From: JACCTU01 sp963798985
GTDB taxonomy: Bacteria > Actinomycetota > Thermoleophilia > Gaiellales > Gaiellaceae
DNA length: 24,715 nucleotides
NCBI GenBank assembly: GCA_963798985.1
Contig: CAWCVL010000003.1
Span: 1 to 24,715, forward strand
Direction of reading: 5' to 3'
Each line of letters starts with the position of its first letter. Position 1 is the stretch's first letter. The notes under the pieces are model-generated. The model made no database searches. It saw nothing but the letters and a program-made list of their open reading frames with translations, and had not been told where the DNA came from. A program made the translations under genes and the position numbers. Positions 1 to 6,937 of the stretch are shown here, piece after piece.

Positions 1-12
1 GCGGTGTAGAAG
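1..12 (+). promoter_or_regulatory. Possible ECF-type promoter element (copy 1) before sigma gene
   Basis: The window opens with GCGGTGTAGAAG, which recurs exactly at 1231-1242 just before the next transcription unit. Here it lies 5 bases before the first candidate GTG of the sigma gene. Two identical 12-mers at the same place relative to two genes suggest a shared promoter element, perhaps an autoregulated ECF promoter. The -35 region of this copy falls outside the window. This is inference from the repeat alone. Confidence 0.35.
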
Positions 13-17
13 CAGCA

Positions 18-567
18 GTGGTGGACCGGCCACTCGACGAACACGAGCTGATCGAACGGGCGAAACGTGGAGACGCTTCGGCATACAGGCGCTCGTGAGA
101 GCGCACCAGGGATCGCGTTCCGAACCGCGTCCTGATCGCCCGCGACCCCGCGGACGCCGAAGAGGCGGCGCAGGACGGGTTCGTGAAGGCCTACCGCGCG
201 CTCGGGCGGTTCCGGCGCGGCGCGCCCTTTCGGCCGTGGCTGCTCCAGATCGTCGCGAACGAGGCTCGCAACCGACGGAGATCGGCGGGGCGGCGCGCGA
301 ACCTCGCGCTGCGCCTGGTCGACGAGGCCCGCCCGGGGGACGCGGTCCCGTCCCCCGAGGCGGAACTGCTCTCCGAACGAGCGGCGCGCGGAGCTGCTCG
401 CCGCGGTCGAAGGGTTGCGCGAGGAGGAGCGGCTCGTCGTCTCGTGCCGGTTCTTCCTCGGCCTCAGCGAGGACGAGACCGCGCAGACGCTCGGGCTCAA
501 GCTCGGGACGGTCAAGTCGCGGACTTCACGCGCGCTCGAGCAGCTGCGGGAGGAGGTGGAGCGGTGA
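18..567 (+). CDS. ECF-family RNA polymerase sigma factor (frameshifted in this sequence)
   Basis: This is a small sigma-70 family factor that directs RNA polymerase to a limited regulon. Joining frames gives a protein of about 180 residues starting VDRPLDEHELIERAKRGDASAY. Region 2 follows (ADAEEAAQDGFVKAYRALGRF, then PWLLQIVANEARN), and region 4 contains GLSEDETAQTLGLKLGTVKSR, the helix-turn-helix that reads the -35 element. GTG at 18 and GTG at 21 are both possible starts. Reading frame is lost near 86-91, 115, 133 and 385, but each break is bridged by a single-base correction, so the gene is probably intact in the organism. The stop TGA (565-567) overlaps the GTG start of the next gene at 564, a GTGA coupling typical of a sigma factor and its regulatory partner. 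The exact ECF group cannot be assigned by eye. Confidence 0.85.
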
Positions 568-1231
568 ACCTCGAGCGGAGCTGCGCGCGCTGCCGGTCGC
601 CTTCCCGGAGGAGCCCGACCTGGCTCCGCGCGGTGCTGGCGCGGCTCGAGCGGCCCGGGCGTCGTTGGTGGCGCGCGCCGGTGCTCGTTGCTCTCGCCGC
701 TGCCGGTGCGCTGTTCGCGATCCCGCAGACCCGCGCGGCGATCCTCGACCTGCTGCGGATCGGCGGCGTCGAGGTGCAGCGGGTCGAGACGCGGCCTCGC
801 GCGCAGGTTCGACCGCCCGCGCTCGGACGCGAGGTCTTGTTCGCGACTGCGCAGCGTACGGTCGACTTCCCGCTGCTCTCGCCGCGCGCTCCGTTCACGG
901 CGTACCTCGACGGCCGGATGGTCGACCTCCGCTGGAAGCGCTACGTGCTCTCGCAGTGGCGCGGGGAGCAGCTCCCGTTCGCGCAGAAGCAGCTCGGCCC
1001 GGGCTCGCAGACCGTCGGCGTCGACGTCCGCGGGGACACGGGGCTCTGGATCACGGGAGCACGCCACGAGTTCTTCTTCCGCGACCCAGGACCGGCCAGA
1101 TCGTCCCGGAATCGCGTCGCTTGGCCGGAAACGTCCTGATCTGGGAAGGACGTCGTATCACCTACCGGCTCGAGGGCGCCCAGACGGTCGCGGACGCGCG
1201 AGCGGTCGCCCGGAACCTCAAAGGCCCTTAG
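564..1231 (+). CDS. Membrane protein coupled to the ECF sigma factor, possible anti-sigma factor (frameshifted)
   Basis: The corrected protein has about 222 residues. It starts VNLERELRALPVAFPEEPDL and has a short cytoplasmic part (VLARLERPGRRWWR), one membrane helix (APVLVALAAAGALFAIP), and an outside domain with ILDLLRIGGVEVQRVETRP, YLDGRMVDLRWKRY and a C-terminal NVLIWEGRRITYRLEGAQT. This topology and the GTGA overlap with the sigma gene fit a membrane partner that senses an outside signal and holds the sigma factor. No zinc-binding HxxxCxxC motif of the ZAS anti-sigma family is visible, so the anti-sigma role is inferred from context only. Frame changes near 577, 640 and 1090 are single-base and bridgeable. 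The stop is TAG at 1229-1231. Confidence 0.7.
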
Positions 1232-1242
1232 CGGTGTAGAAG
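1212..1242 (+). promoter_or_regulatory. Candidate ECF-type promoter (copy 2) before the secreted protein gene
   Basis: GGAACC at 1212-1217, the usual ECF -35 core, is followed after 17 bases by TGTAGA at 1235-1240 inside the 12-mer GCGGTGTAGAAG (1231-1242) that also opens the window. The -35 lies in the last codons of the preceding gene. The spacing and the GGAAC core fit ECF promoters in general. The -10 sequence is not a known consensus to me, so this is a hypothesis. Confidence 0.35.
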
Positions 1243-1270
1243 GGGTAGCGAAATGAAAGGAGACCTCTCG

Positions 1271-1753
1271 ATGCGCGCATTGCTCCTGGCCGTCTCGGCG
1301 GCACTCGTCCTCGCCGCGCCTGCGGCCGCGGGTGGCTTCGCGACCGCCGGACTCAGTCCGCCCGACAGCGGGATCGGCGCCGGGGACACCTGGAACGCCG
1401 AGGTGACGATCCTCCAGCACGGCGTGACGCCGCTCGTCGGCGTCTCACCGGTGGTCAAGATCTCGAAGGGCGGCGAGACGCACGAGTTCGCGGCCGTCCC
1501 CACCGGTGAGGCTGGGGTGTACCTGGCGAAGGTCGAGTTCCCGACCGAGGGCAGCTGGACCTACGTGGTGGACGACGGCTTCAGCCAGACGCACTCGTTC
1601 GCCGCGGTGCAGATCGGGGCCGGCGGCGGGGACGGCGGCTTCTCGATCCCCGACTGGACGTGGATGCTCGCGGCGGCGGCCGCGGGGCTGCTCGTGCTCT
1701 TCCTGATCGCACGCCGGTCTCGGCCGGCGACGGCACCGGTCGCGCAGCCCTAG
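1271..1753 (+). CDS. Secreted, C-terminally membrane-anchored FixH/YtkA-like protein
   Basis: This intact gene encodes about 160 residues. A signal peptide (MRALLLAVSAALVLAAPAAAGG) precedes a single beta-sandwich-like outside domain (PPDSGIGAGDTWNAEVTI, then LVGVSPVVKISKGGETHEF, then AGVYLAKVEFPTEGSWTYVV). A glycine-rich linker and one C-terminal helix (WMLAAAAAGLLVLFLI) with an arginine tail follow. The pattern resembles FixH/YtkA or CopC-like immunoglobulin-fold proteins that sit on the outer face of the membrane; the ligand is unknown. Start 1271 is preferred over the upstream in-frame ATG at 1253 because AAAGGAGA (1256-1263) sits 7 bases before it. It follows the sigma/partner pair by 39 bases and may belong to their regulon. 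Confidence 0.7.
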   Translation: MRALLLAVSAALVLAAPAAAGGFATAGLSPPDSGIGAGDTWNAEVTILQHGVTPLVGVSPVVKISKGGETHEFAAVPTGEAGVYLAKVEFPTEGSWTYVVDDGFSQTHSFAAVQIGAGGGDGGFSIPDWTWMLAAAAAGLLVLFLIARRSRPATAPVAQP

Positions 1754-1759
1754 CTTCGG

Positions 1760-1786
1760 CGGGCGGTCGCCCTAGGGGGCCGCCCG
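1760..1786 (+). terminator. Probable intrinsic terminator after the secreted protein gene
   Basis: CGGGCGG (1760-1766) pairs with CCGCCCG (1780-1786). The loop contains a further short CCCTAGGG palindrome, and the downstream bases are T-rich (TTGAATTTCTCGTT). It lies 7 bases after the TAG stop. The T run is interrupted, so termination strength is uncertain. Confidence 0.5.
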
Positions 1787-1859
1787 TTGAATTTCTCGTT
1801 AACAGGACGAATCCCCCTGTAAGGGGTCATCCGCTCCCACCGTTTTGACGAAGGTGAAG

Positions 1860-1868
1860 TGGTAGATA
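1860..1868 (+). promoter_or_regulatory. Extended -10 promoter element before the small helical protein
   Basis: TGGTAGATA (1860-1868) matches the extended -10 pattern TGnTAnnnn and lies 12 bases before the ATG at 1881. TTGACG at 1845-1850 looks like a -35 but is only 12 bases away, too close to pair with it. Position in a 127-base gap after a likely terminator supports a promoter here. Confidence 0.4.
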
Positions 1869-1880
1869 GAGGGAGCGAAA

Positions 1881-2084
1881 ATGACTGCGGCTGAAGCTGA
1901 CACCAGGGTAGGGACCGAAATCGAGCGAATCGAGCGCTGGCGCGCCGAGGCGCTCGAGCGTGCGGGGTACGAACCCCGTGCCGCCGCGGAGCTCGCGTCC
2001 CGGCTCGACATCGATCTCCACCTCGCGAGCGACCTGCTCGCGGCGGGCTGCTCGCAAGAGCTGGCCCTGCAGATCCTGATCTAG
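1881..2084 (+). CDS. Small helical protein of unknown function (67 aa)
   Basis: This intact 67-residue gene begins ATG after GAGGGAGCGAAA, which can act as a weak ribosome-binding site. The product is soluble and almost all alpha-helical. A charged amphipathic helix (VGTEIERIERWRAEALERAGY) is followed by two short helices (PRAAAELASRLDIDLHLASDLL) and a final AGCSQELALQILI. The last part resembles small three-helix bundles or helix-turn-helix-like folds, but no DNA-contact motif is clear and I do not recognise a named family. It stands alone between a terminator and lgt. High coding-like codon use (G/C at third positions) and its own promoter-like sequence support it being real. Confidence 0.6.
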   Translation: MTAAEADTRVGTEIERIERWRAEALERAGYEPRAAAELASRLDIDLHLASDLLAAGCSQELALQILI

Positions 2085-2128
2085 CGCTCCGCGCCCCCCG
2101 CGTCTGGCGCGGCGTGCAGAATGCCGCC

Positions 2129-2152
2129 GTGCTCGCCAGCGTGCTCGCCAGC
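2129..2152 (+). repeat. Tandem 12-bp direct repeat at the start of lgt
   Basis: GTGCTCGCCAGC occurs twice back to back (2129-2140 and 2141-2152) and encodes VLAS-VLAS. Both copies begin with an in-frame GTG, so the gene has two equivalent start codons. It looks like a small in-frame duplication. Confidence 0.7.
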
Positions 2153-3028
2153 ATCCCCTCGCCGTCGTCCGGCCAGTTCGATCTGCCAGGCCCGCTGCCG
2201 GCGGTTCACGCGTATGGGCTGACGCTCCTCGTCGCGATCATCGCCGCCGTCATGCTCACCCGGTGGCGCTGGGGACGGCGGGAGGGCGACACCGACCTGA
2301 TCCTCCGGATCGCCGTGTGGGGCGTGGCGGCCGGGATCATCGGCGCGCGGCTCTATCACGTGGCCACATCGTGGGACGACGTCCCCGACCCGAAGTGGCA
2401 AGGCGTCTTCGAGGTCTGGGAGGGAGGCCTCGGGATTTGGGGCGGCATCCTCTTCGGCGTCCTCGCAGGCGCCTGGGTGATCAGGCGCTCGGGCGGGAGC
2501 GTGCTGCGGGCGCTCGACGTCGTCGCGCCCGCACTCCTGCTGGCGCAGGCGATCGGCCGCCTCGGCAACTGGTGGAACCAGGAGCTCTACGGCAAGCCGA
2601 CCGACCTACCGTGGGCGCTCGAGATCGACGACGCGCACAACCAGGACTTCCCGCCCGGGACGACGTTCCACCCGACGTTCGCCTACGAGGCGCTGTGGAA
2701 CCTGCTCGGGGTCGGGGTTCTGATCGTGGTCGGGCGACGGTGGCGGATCCGCCCGCCCGCGCTCTTCTCGCTCTACGTCGCGTGGTACACGTTCGGCCGC
2801 TTCCTGCTCGAGCAGCTGCGGGTCGATCCGTCCGGGATGTTCTGGGGGATGCGCACGAACGCGTGGGTTTCGCTCGTGCTGTTCATCGCGTCGTCGCTCT
2901 TCTTCATCTACTGGCAAATCTACGACGGGAAGCTCCCGCGGCCGCGGTTTCCGGCGCGGGCACGTGCGAGAAGAAGCGGCCTGCGATGGCCGTTCCGCGC
3001 GGCCGCCGCTAGCCGGAGAGGGCGCTAG
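2129..3028 (+). CDS. lgt: Prolipoprotein diacylglyceryl transferase
   Basis: Lgt transfers the diacylglyceryl group of phosphatidylglycerol to the lipobox cysteine of prolipoproteins in the cytoplasmic membrane. The protein has about seven membrane helices. Diagnostic stretches are PAVHAYGLTLL near the N-terminus, GARLYHV, WEGGLGIWGGI, and the family signature AIGRLGNWWNQELYG, followed by HPTFAYEALWN and a conserved arginine in FGRFLLEQLRVD. Length (about 300 aa) is normal. The C-terminus is a basic tail. The start is uncertain: GTG at 2114, 2129 or 2141 are in frame. CAGAAT ends 6 bases before 2129, the spacing of a leaderless start, and homologues usually begin at LASIPSPSSG, so 2129 or 2141 is likely. 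scpA begins 2 bases after the stop. Likely substrates in the window are the DUF3352 lipoprotein and the iron-binding protein. Confidence 0.93.
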   Translation: MLASVLASIPSPSSGQFDLPGPLPAVHAYGLTLLVAIIAAVMLTRWRWGRREGDTDLILRIAVWGVAAGIIGARLYHVATSWDDVPDPKWQGVFEVWEGGLGIWGGILFGVLAGAWVIRRSGGSVLRALDVVAPALLLAQAIGRLGNWWNQELYGKPTDLPWALEIDDAHNQDFPPGTTFHPTFAYEALWNLLGVGVLIVVGRRWRIRPPALFSLYVAWYTFGRFLLEQLRVDPSGMFWGMRTNAWVSLVLFIASSLFFIYWQIYDGKLPRPRFPARARARRSGLRWPFRAAAASRRGR

Positions 3029-3029
3029 G

Positions 3030-3788
3030 GTGACGCCCGTGGTCGTGCGCGAGCTCGAGCTGGATCTGGACGCCTTCGAAGGGCCGTTCGACCTCCTGTT
3101 GAGCCTCGTGCTCCGAGAGGAGCTCGACCTCGCCGAGGTGGACGTCGCGGGGATCATCGTCGCCTTCATCGAGCGGCTCTCTGAACGCGAGCAACTAGAC
3201 CTAGAGGTGTGCGGCGAATTCCTCGTGCTCGTCTCAGCGCTGCTCGAGCTGAAGGCGCGCGGCCTGTTCGCAGAGGACGCCGACCTCGCCGAGCTCGAGC
3301 CCGAGGAGGCCGCGGAAGAGCTCGCGCGGCGCCTCGAGGAGTACCGGCGCATGAAGGATGCGGCCGGGTGGCTGACCGAGCGGCTCGCCGCCGAGCGCGA
3401 CCGGTTCTTCCGGCTCGGGCCGGCGCCGCTCGCGCCGCGGATCGAGCGAAAGCTCGCGCCGCAGGAGCCGGAGTCGCTCGCCTCGGTGCTGCGGCTGCTC
3501 GGCCAGGAGCCGCCGAACGTCTCCCTGGCGCACATGTCGCTTCGCTTCCCGCCGGTCTCGCAGTTCGTCGAGCGCTTCCGCGCGCTCCTGGCGCGGCGGA
3601 CACGGTTCGACTTCGAGGAGGCGGTCGAGGGGCTCTCGCGGATCGAGGTCGCCGTCGCCTTCCTCGCCCTGCTGGATCTGAAGCGCTCGAACGAGATCGC
3701 GATCGAGCAGGCGGCGCCGTTCGCGCCGATCAGGATTTCCCATCCCGACGTCGAAAGGAACGAATCGTGGACCGTCCGCTCCGCCTGA
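3030..3788 (+). CDS. scpA: Segregation and condensation protein A (kleisin)
   Basis: ScpA is the kleisin that bridges the SMC heads and binds ScpB in the chromosome-condensing SMC-ScpAB complex. The product has about 252 residues. It starts VTPVVVRELELDLDAFEGPFDLLLSLV, where FEGPFDLLL is the family's N-terminal hallmark, and continues with ELDLAEVDVAGI and EFLVLVSALLELKAR. The C-terminal winged-helix half includes SRIEVAVAFLALLDLKRSNEI. GTG 3030 is chosen because GGAGAGGG (3015-3022) stands 7 bases upstream. The open frame extends further upstream, but into lgt. The 3' end overlaps scpB by 22 bases, so the two are translationally coupled. The gene is intact and of usual length. Confidence 0.93.
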   Translation: MTPVVVRELELDLDAFEGPFDLLLSLVLREELDLAEVDVAGIIVAFIERLSEREQLDLEVCGEFLVLVSALLELKARGLFAEDADLAELEPEEAAEELARRLEEYRRMKDAAGWLTERLAAERDRFFRLGPAPLAPRIERKLAPQEPESLASVLRLLGQEPPNVSLAHMSLRFPPVSQFVERFRALLARRTRFDFEEAVEGLSRIEVAVAFLALLDLKRSNEIAIEQAAPFAPIRISHPDVERNESWTVRSA

Positions 3789-4369
3789 TCACCGCCAGCC
3801 CGGTCGACCAGCTCGCCCGCACGATCGAGGCGCTCCTGGTCGTGGCCTCGCAGCCCCTGACCGTGGCCGAGCTCGTCGAGGCGGCCGCGGACGACCCCGA
3901 GCGGGTTGAAACGGCGCTCGGCTTGCTGCGCGAGCGCTACAGCGAAGGGCGGAGCGGCATCGTGCTGGAGCCGGTCGCGGGCGGCTGGGCGTTCCGCGCA
4001 GCGCGCGAGGCGGCAGAGGCGTGCGGGCGGTTGTTCGAGCGGCCCGTGCAGCGGTCGCTCTCGCAGGCGTCGTTGGAGACGCTCGCGATCGTCGCGTACC
4101 TCGGGCCGTGTACGCGGCCGGACGTGGCGCGGATTCGCGGCGTGTCGGCGGACTCGGCGGTCGCGAACCTCGTCGAGCGCGGGCTGATCTCGGAGGCGGG
4201 ACGCGACGACGGCGCCGGCGGCGCGATCCGCTACCGGACGACGCCGCTCTTCGAGCGCGTGTTCGGGCTCGAGTCGCTTTCGGAGCTGCCGCGCCTGGAC
4301 GACCTCGGCGGCGACGTGAACGAGATCCGCGACCGGCTCGTGTCGGTCGCCGAGAAGCGCCCGGCCTAG
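3767..4369 (+). CDS. scpB: Segregation and condensation protein B
   Basis: ScpB dimerises through winged-helix domains and binds the linker of ScpA in the SMC complex. The 200-residue product contains the first winged helix (ARTIEALLVVASQPLTVAEL, then RVETALGLLRERY) and the second (LSQASLETLAIVAYLGPCTR, then DVARIRGVSADSAVANLVERG). The conserved ETLAIVAY...TRPDVARIRGV core is clear. GTG 3767 is supported by AAAGGAA (3754-3760) 6 bases upstream, and it lies inside the end of scpA. The C-terminal tail (LPRLDDLGGDVNEIRDRL) is the usual end. The gene is intact. It is directly followed, after 13 bases, by the nuclease gene. Confidence 0.93.
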   Translation: MDRPLRLITASPVDQLARTIEALLVVASQPLTVAELVEAAADDPERVETALGLLRERYSEGRSGIVLEPVAGGWAFRAAREAAEACGRLFERPVQRSLSQASLETLAIVAYLGPCTRPDVARIRGVSADSAVANLVERGLISEAGRDDGAGGAIRYRTTPLFERVFGLESLSELPRLDDLGGDVNEIRDRLVSVAEKRPA

Positions 4370-4382
4370 CCGGCACCGCTTC

Positions 4383-4865
4383 GTGCGCGCGCTCGCGCTG
4401 CTGAGCGTCGCCTTGCTCGTCGGAGTGGCCGCGTGGCTGCTCGTCGACCGCGCGACCACGTCCGACGTCGTCGACCGCGAGGGTCTCGTGACGCGGGTCG
4501 TCGACGGCGACACGCTGCGAGCCCGGATCGGCGGGTCGACCGAACGCGTCCGGCTGATCGGGATCGACGCACCAGAGCGAGGCGAGTGCTACTCCACGCG
4601 CGCGACAGAGTTGCTCCGCACGCTCGCGCAGGGCACGGTGGTCAAGATCCTGGGCGACTCGACGCAGCAGGAACGCGATCGGTACGACCGGCTACTGGCC
4701 TACGTCGTCCTCCCGGACGGGACGGACGCCGGGCAGGTCGTCCTGGTGCGCGGAGCGGCGGTCGTGTTCGAGACGAGGCCGCCGTTCGTGCGGCACGGCG
4801 AGTACGTCGCGGCGCAGGCTCGAGCGGCGCGCACCGGCGCCGGGCTCCACAGCGCCTGTCGCTAA
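4383..4865 (+). CDS. Secreted or membrane-anchored thermonuclease-like protein (SNase fold)
   Basis: This 160-residue protein has an N-terminal hydrophobic segment (ALALLSVALLVGVAAWLLV) that is an export signal or anchor. A staphylococcal-nuclease domain follows: TRVVDGDTLRARI, RVRLIGIDAPERGECYS, and DRYDRLLAYVVLPDG. Family catalytic positions appear kept: an Arg in VRLIGIDAPE, the Glu of that motif, and the Arg of DRYDRLLAYV. It probably cleaves extracellular DNA or RNA with calcium. The GTG start at 4383 lacks an obvious ribosome-binding site. Its stop TAA (4863-4865) interlocks with the stop of the convergent oxidoreductase gene in the sequence CTAA. Confidence 0.85.
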   Translation: MRALALLSVALLVGVAAWLLVDRATTSDVVDREGLVTRVVDGDTLRARIGGSTERVRLIGIDAPERGECYSTRATELLRTLAQGTVVKILGDSTQQERDRYDRLLAYVVLPDGTDAGQVVLVRGAAVVFETRPPFVRHGEYVAAQARAARTGAGLHSACR

Positions 4866-5812
4866 CGGACGTTCGGGACGACCTCGCGGCCGAGCAACTC
4901 GACCGTCTCGAGGTCTTCGTGTCGGATGTGCTGAAACATGACGCGCTCGACGCCGACGTCTTCGAGCCGGCGGAGCCCTTCGATCAGCTGCTCCGGCGTG
5001 CCCGCGGTGCCGCGGGCGCGTCCGCGCTCCAGCGCTTCTTCCGGCGACATCGTCGAGCCCCAGCGCTCCATCGAGAGGCGCGCCTTCGTGAGCAGGTCGT
5101 CCTCGTCGGTGCCCAGCAGCACACCCGTCATGACCGACATGCGGAGGGTCTTCGGGTCGCGCCCTTCGCGCTCGCACGCTTCGTCGAGCGCCTTGCGCGC
5201 TGCGACGTAGTCCTCGAGCGACGCGCCGATCACGTTGTATTCGTCGGCGAAGCGGGCGGCGGGGATTGCAGTGCCGGGCTTCGCGCGGCCGCCGACGAGC
5301 AGCGGCGGGTGCGGGTCTTGCACCGGCTTCGGCAGCGCGGGGCAGTCGACGAGGCGGTAGTGCTTCCCTTCGAACGTGACGTGCTCTTCCGTCCAGAGCC
5401 GGTGCACGATCTCGAGCTGCTCGGCGAGGTGTTCGAGTCGCTCGCGGAGCGGCGGGAACTCAAATCCAAAGGCTTCGTGCTCGAGCTCGTTCCAGCCTGC
5501 GCCCATCCCGAGCTCGACGCGGCCGTCCGAGATGTGGTCGACGGTCGCGACGGCGTTCGCGAGCACCGAGGGGTGGCGGAACGTGACCGGCGAGACGAGC
5601 GTCCCGAAGCGAAGCGTGCTCGTGCGCGCGGCGAGACCCGCGATCGTCGTCCACGCATCGTGCGCGGCGCGCTCGTGGGGGTAGGAGAACGAGAGATAGT
5701 GGTCGGAGCGGAAGAGCCCTTCGATCCCCGAGCGCTCGCACGTCTCCGCCAGTGCGACCCATTGCTCCCAGGAGACGCCCTCCTGGCCCTCGATCATCAG
5801 CGCGACCCGCAC
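4862..5812 (-). CDS. LLM-class F420-dependent oxidoreductase
   Basis: This 316-residue protein is a luciferase-like TIM-barrel flavin/F420 enzyme. It starts VRVALMIEGQEGVSW. Family features are the early ERSGIEGLFRSDHYLSF, LRFGTLVSPVTFRHPSVLAN, DHISDGRVELGMGAGWNELE (the classic glycine-rich stretch), and LPKPVQDPHPPLLVGG. The physiological substrate cannot be told from sequence; actinobacterial members usually use coenzyme F420. GTG 5812 is chosen because the frame becomes non-homologous upstream and TAGAGT ends 8 bases before it, fitting a near-leaderless start. It lies 22 bases downstream of the CAP gene on the same strand and may be co-transcribed with it. Confidence 0.88.
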   Translation of the reverse strand: MRVALMIEGQEGVSWEQWVALAETCERSGIEGLFRSDHYLSFSYPHERAAHDAWTTIAGLAARTSTLRFGTLVSPVTFRHPSVLANAVATVDHISDGRVELGMGAGWNELEHEAFGFEFPPLRERLEHLAEQLEIVHRLWTEEHVTFEGKHYRLVDCPALPKPVQDPHPPLLVGGRAKPGTAIPAARFADEYNVIGASLEDYVAARKALDEACEREGRDPKTLRMSVMTGVLLGTDEDDLLTKARLSMERWGSTMSPEEALERGRARGTAGTPEQLIEGLRRLEDVGVERVMFQHIRHEDLETVELLGREVVPNVR

Positions 5813-5820
5813 CGCCGCGC

Positions 5821-5826
5821 ACTCTA
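5821..5826 (-). promoter_or_regulatory. Possible -10 element for the LLM oxidoreductase
   Basis: On the minus strand TAGAGT fits TAnnnT and ends 8 bases before the GTG at 5812. It lies in the 22-base gap after the CAP gene. No clear -35 is visible. Confidence 0.35.
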
Positions 5827-5834
5827 ATCGCGCG

Positions 5835-6464
5835 TCAGCCCTGGTGGCCGAAGTGCGAGACCCAGATGCGGCTGTTCGCAACGCCGCGGAAGCTCGGCAC
5901 GTAGACGAGCGCGATCCCCTGCTCCGTCCACTCCGGCTTGAAGAGGTTCGCGCGGTGCTCGGCCGAGTCGAGCCAGCCGAGCAGCGCGCCGCGCGGGCTC
6001 CCCGCCTCGACACTGCCCCAGGCAAGGTTCTCGCCGAAGCGACTCTGGACGTCGGTGCGGAAGTAGCCCGAGTCGGCGAAGCGCTGGCGGACGTCGAAGC
6101 CGCACGCGTCGTGCTCGAACTGGTTGCAGCGAACGATGTCGTCAGCCTTGTACTTCGCGGAGTTCATCAACGCGGGGGAGATGTTCAGCGGCCCGACGCC
6201 GGCGATGCCTCTCGCGTAGTTGAGGAGACAGAGCTCGACCTGCTCCTCGACCCGGACGCTCGCGCTGAGGTCGTCGGCGCGCGGGCACGAGGCTTCCGGT
6301 GCCACGTAGCGCGCCCACTTGCCCGAAGACTGGAGCTGCAGTTGCGCCTGCTCGGCCTCCGGGCGCTCCAGCGAGAGCTTGGTGCCGAAATACGCGCCGA
6401 CGAGCAACACGGCGGTGACGAGAGCGATCGCAGCCCAAAGGAGACCGGAGGAGGAGCGGTCCAT
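5835..6464 (-). CDS. Membrane-anchored CAP-domain (SCP/PR-1-like) protein
   Basis: This intact 209-residue protein has an N-terminal membrane helix (LLWAAIALVTAVLLVGAYFG) and a CAP domain on the outside. The domain shows LLNYARGIAGVGPL, NSAKYKADDI, the histidine of FEHDACGF, the glutamate of FGENLAWG, and the second histidine of SAEHRANLFKPEW, followed by QGIALVYV and WVSHFG. These correspond to the conserved His/Glu cavity residues of the family. Four cysteines (CPRADD, CLLNY, RCNQF, ACGF) could form disulfides outside the cell. Bacterial CAP proteins of this kind have no settled role. The ATG is preceded by GAGGG on the minus strand. It is followed by the oxidoreductase gene. Confidence 0.88.
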   Translation of the reverse strand: MDRSSSGLLWAAIALVTAVLLVGAYFGTKLSLERPEAEQAQLQLQSSGKWARYVAPEASCPRADDLSASVRVEEQVELCLLNYARGIAGVGPLNISPALMNSAKYKADDIVRCNQFEHDACGFDVRQRFADSGYFRTDVQSRFGENLAWGSVEAGSPRGALLGWLDSAEHRANLFKPEWTEQGIALVYVPSFRGVANSRIWVSHFGHQG

Positions 6465-6568
6465 CCCTCGTCTATCGGCGTCGGCACCTGTGGGCTTGAA
6501 GTCAGCGAATCGTCACGAGTCGGCACAGACACGTCACGTTTCCACGGCTACCCTCAAAAGCGGGGGCA

Positions 6569-6584
6569 GGGCGCGAATGCGCCC
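6569..6584 (-). terminator. GC hairpin downstream of the GYD gene
   Basis: GGGCGC and GCGCCC pair around a four-base loop (6575-6578). It lies 45 bases after the GYD stop on the minus strand, and a TTTT occurs about 12 bases beyond. The weak T tract makes this a possible, not certain, terminator. The rest of the 164-base gap (6465-6628) shows no gene. Confidence 0.35.
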
Positions 6585-6628
6585 CGGGGGAAGGGAACTG
6601 CGGAAAGGGAAACGTGGGGCAGGCGCCG

Positions 6629-6919
6629 CTAGATGCGGCGGATGATCGCTTCCGCTTCCTCGCGTGTGAAGCCGCGGAGGGTTTCCGTGTGCTCGGCGCC
6701 GTGGCGCTGGAGCTTCATCAGGATCTCGGCAGCCTTGTCGTCGTCGGGGCACTCGAAGATCTCGACCACGTCGTACCGGCCGAGCGTGACGTACACGCCG
6801 ATCAGGCTCCCGCCGGCCTCCTGGATGATCCGCTCGCCCTCTTCGACCCGCTCCCGCCACGCTGGGAGGCCTGCCATCCCCTGGGACGTCCAGCGCATCA
6901 GCGAGATGTAGTGCGGCAT
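6629..6919 (-). CDS. GYD-domain protein
   Basis: The 96-residue protein begins MPHYISLMRWTSQGM and carries GGSLIGVYVTLGRYDVVEIF, which contains the GRYD form of the GYD motif, then DDKAAEILMKL. This is the whole length of the family, a small alpha/beta-barrel-like fold related to EthD-type dimeric proteins. Function is unknown for the family. The gene is intact. Its start ATG at 6919 is preceded on its own strand by TAAGAT with a 6-base spacer, matching a leaderless start. It diverges from the pseudouridine synthase gene with only 18 bases between the starts. Confidence 0.85.
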   Translation of the reverse strand: MPHYISLMRWTSQGMAGLPAWRERVEEGERIIQEAGGSLIGVYVTLGRYDVVEIFECPDDDKAAEILMKLQRHGAEHTETLRGFTREEAEAIIRRI

Positions 6920-6925
6920 GGGGCA

Positions 6926-6931
6926 ATCTTA
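6926..6931 (-). promoter_or_regulatory. -10 element, leaderless promoter of the GYD gene
   Basis: TAAGAT on the minus strand fits TAnnnT and ends 6 bases before the ATG at 6919, so transcription should begin at or next to the start codon. No Shine-Dalgarno sequence is present. The -35 region would lie within the start of the divergent rRNA-modification gene. Confidence 0.5.
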
Positions 6932-6937
6932 TGAGCT

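Noticed and set aside
1845..1868. TTGACG plus TAGATA as a standard housekeeping promoter
   Set aside because: The spacer is only 12 bases; the extended -10 alone is the better reading.
2606..4513. A 635-codon minus-strand open frame across lgt, scpA and scpB
   Set aside because: It is antisense to three well-supported genes. Its product is low-complexity Ser/Arg-rich, typical of the reverse frame of high-GC genes.
4433..5827. A 464-codon plus-strand open frame across the nuclease and oxidoreductase genes
   Set aside because: It shadows the nuclease in another frame and the oxidoreductase antisense. It has Arg-rich composition and no domain.
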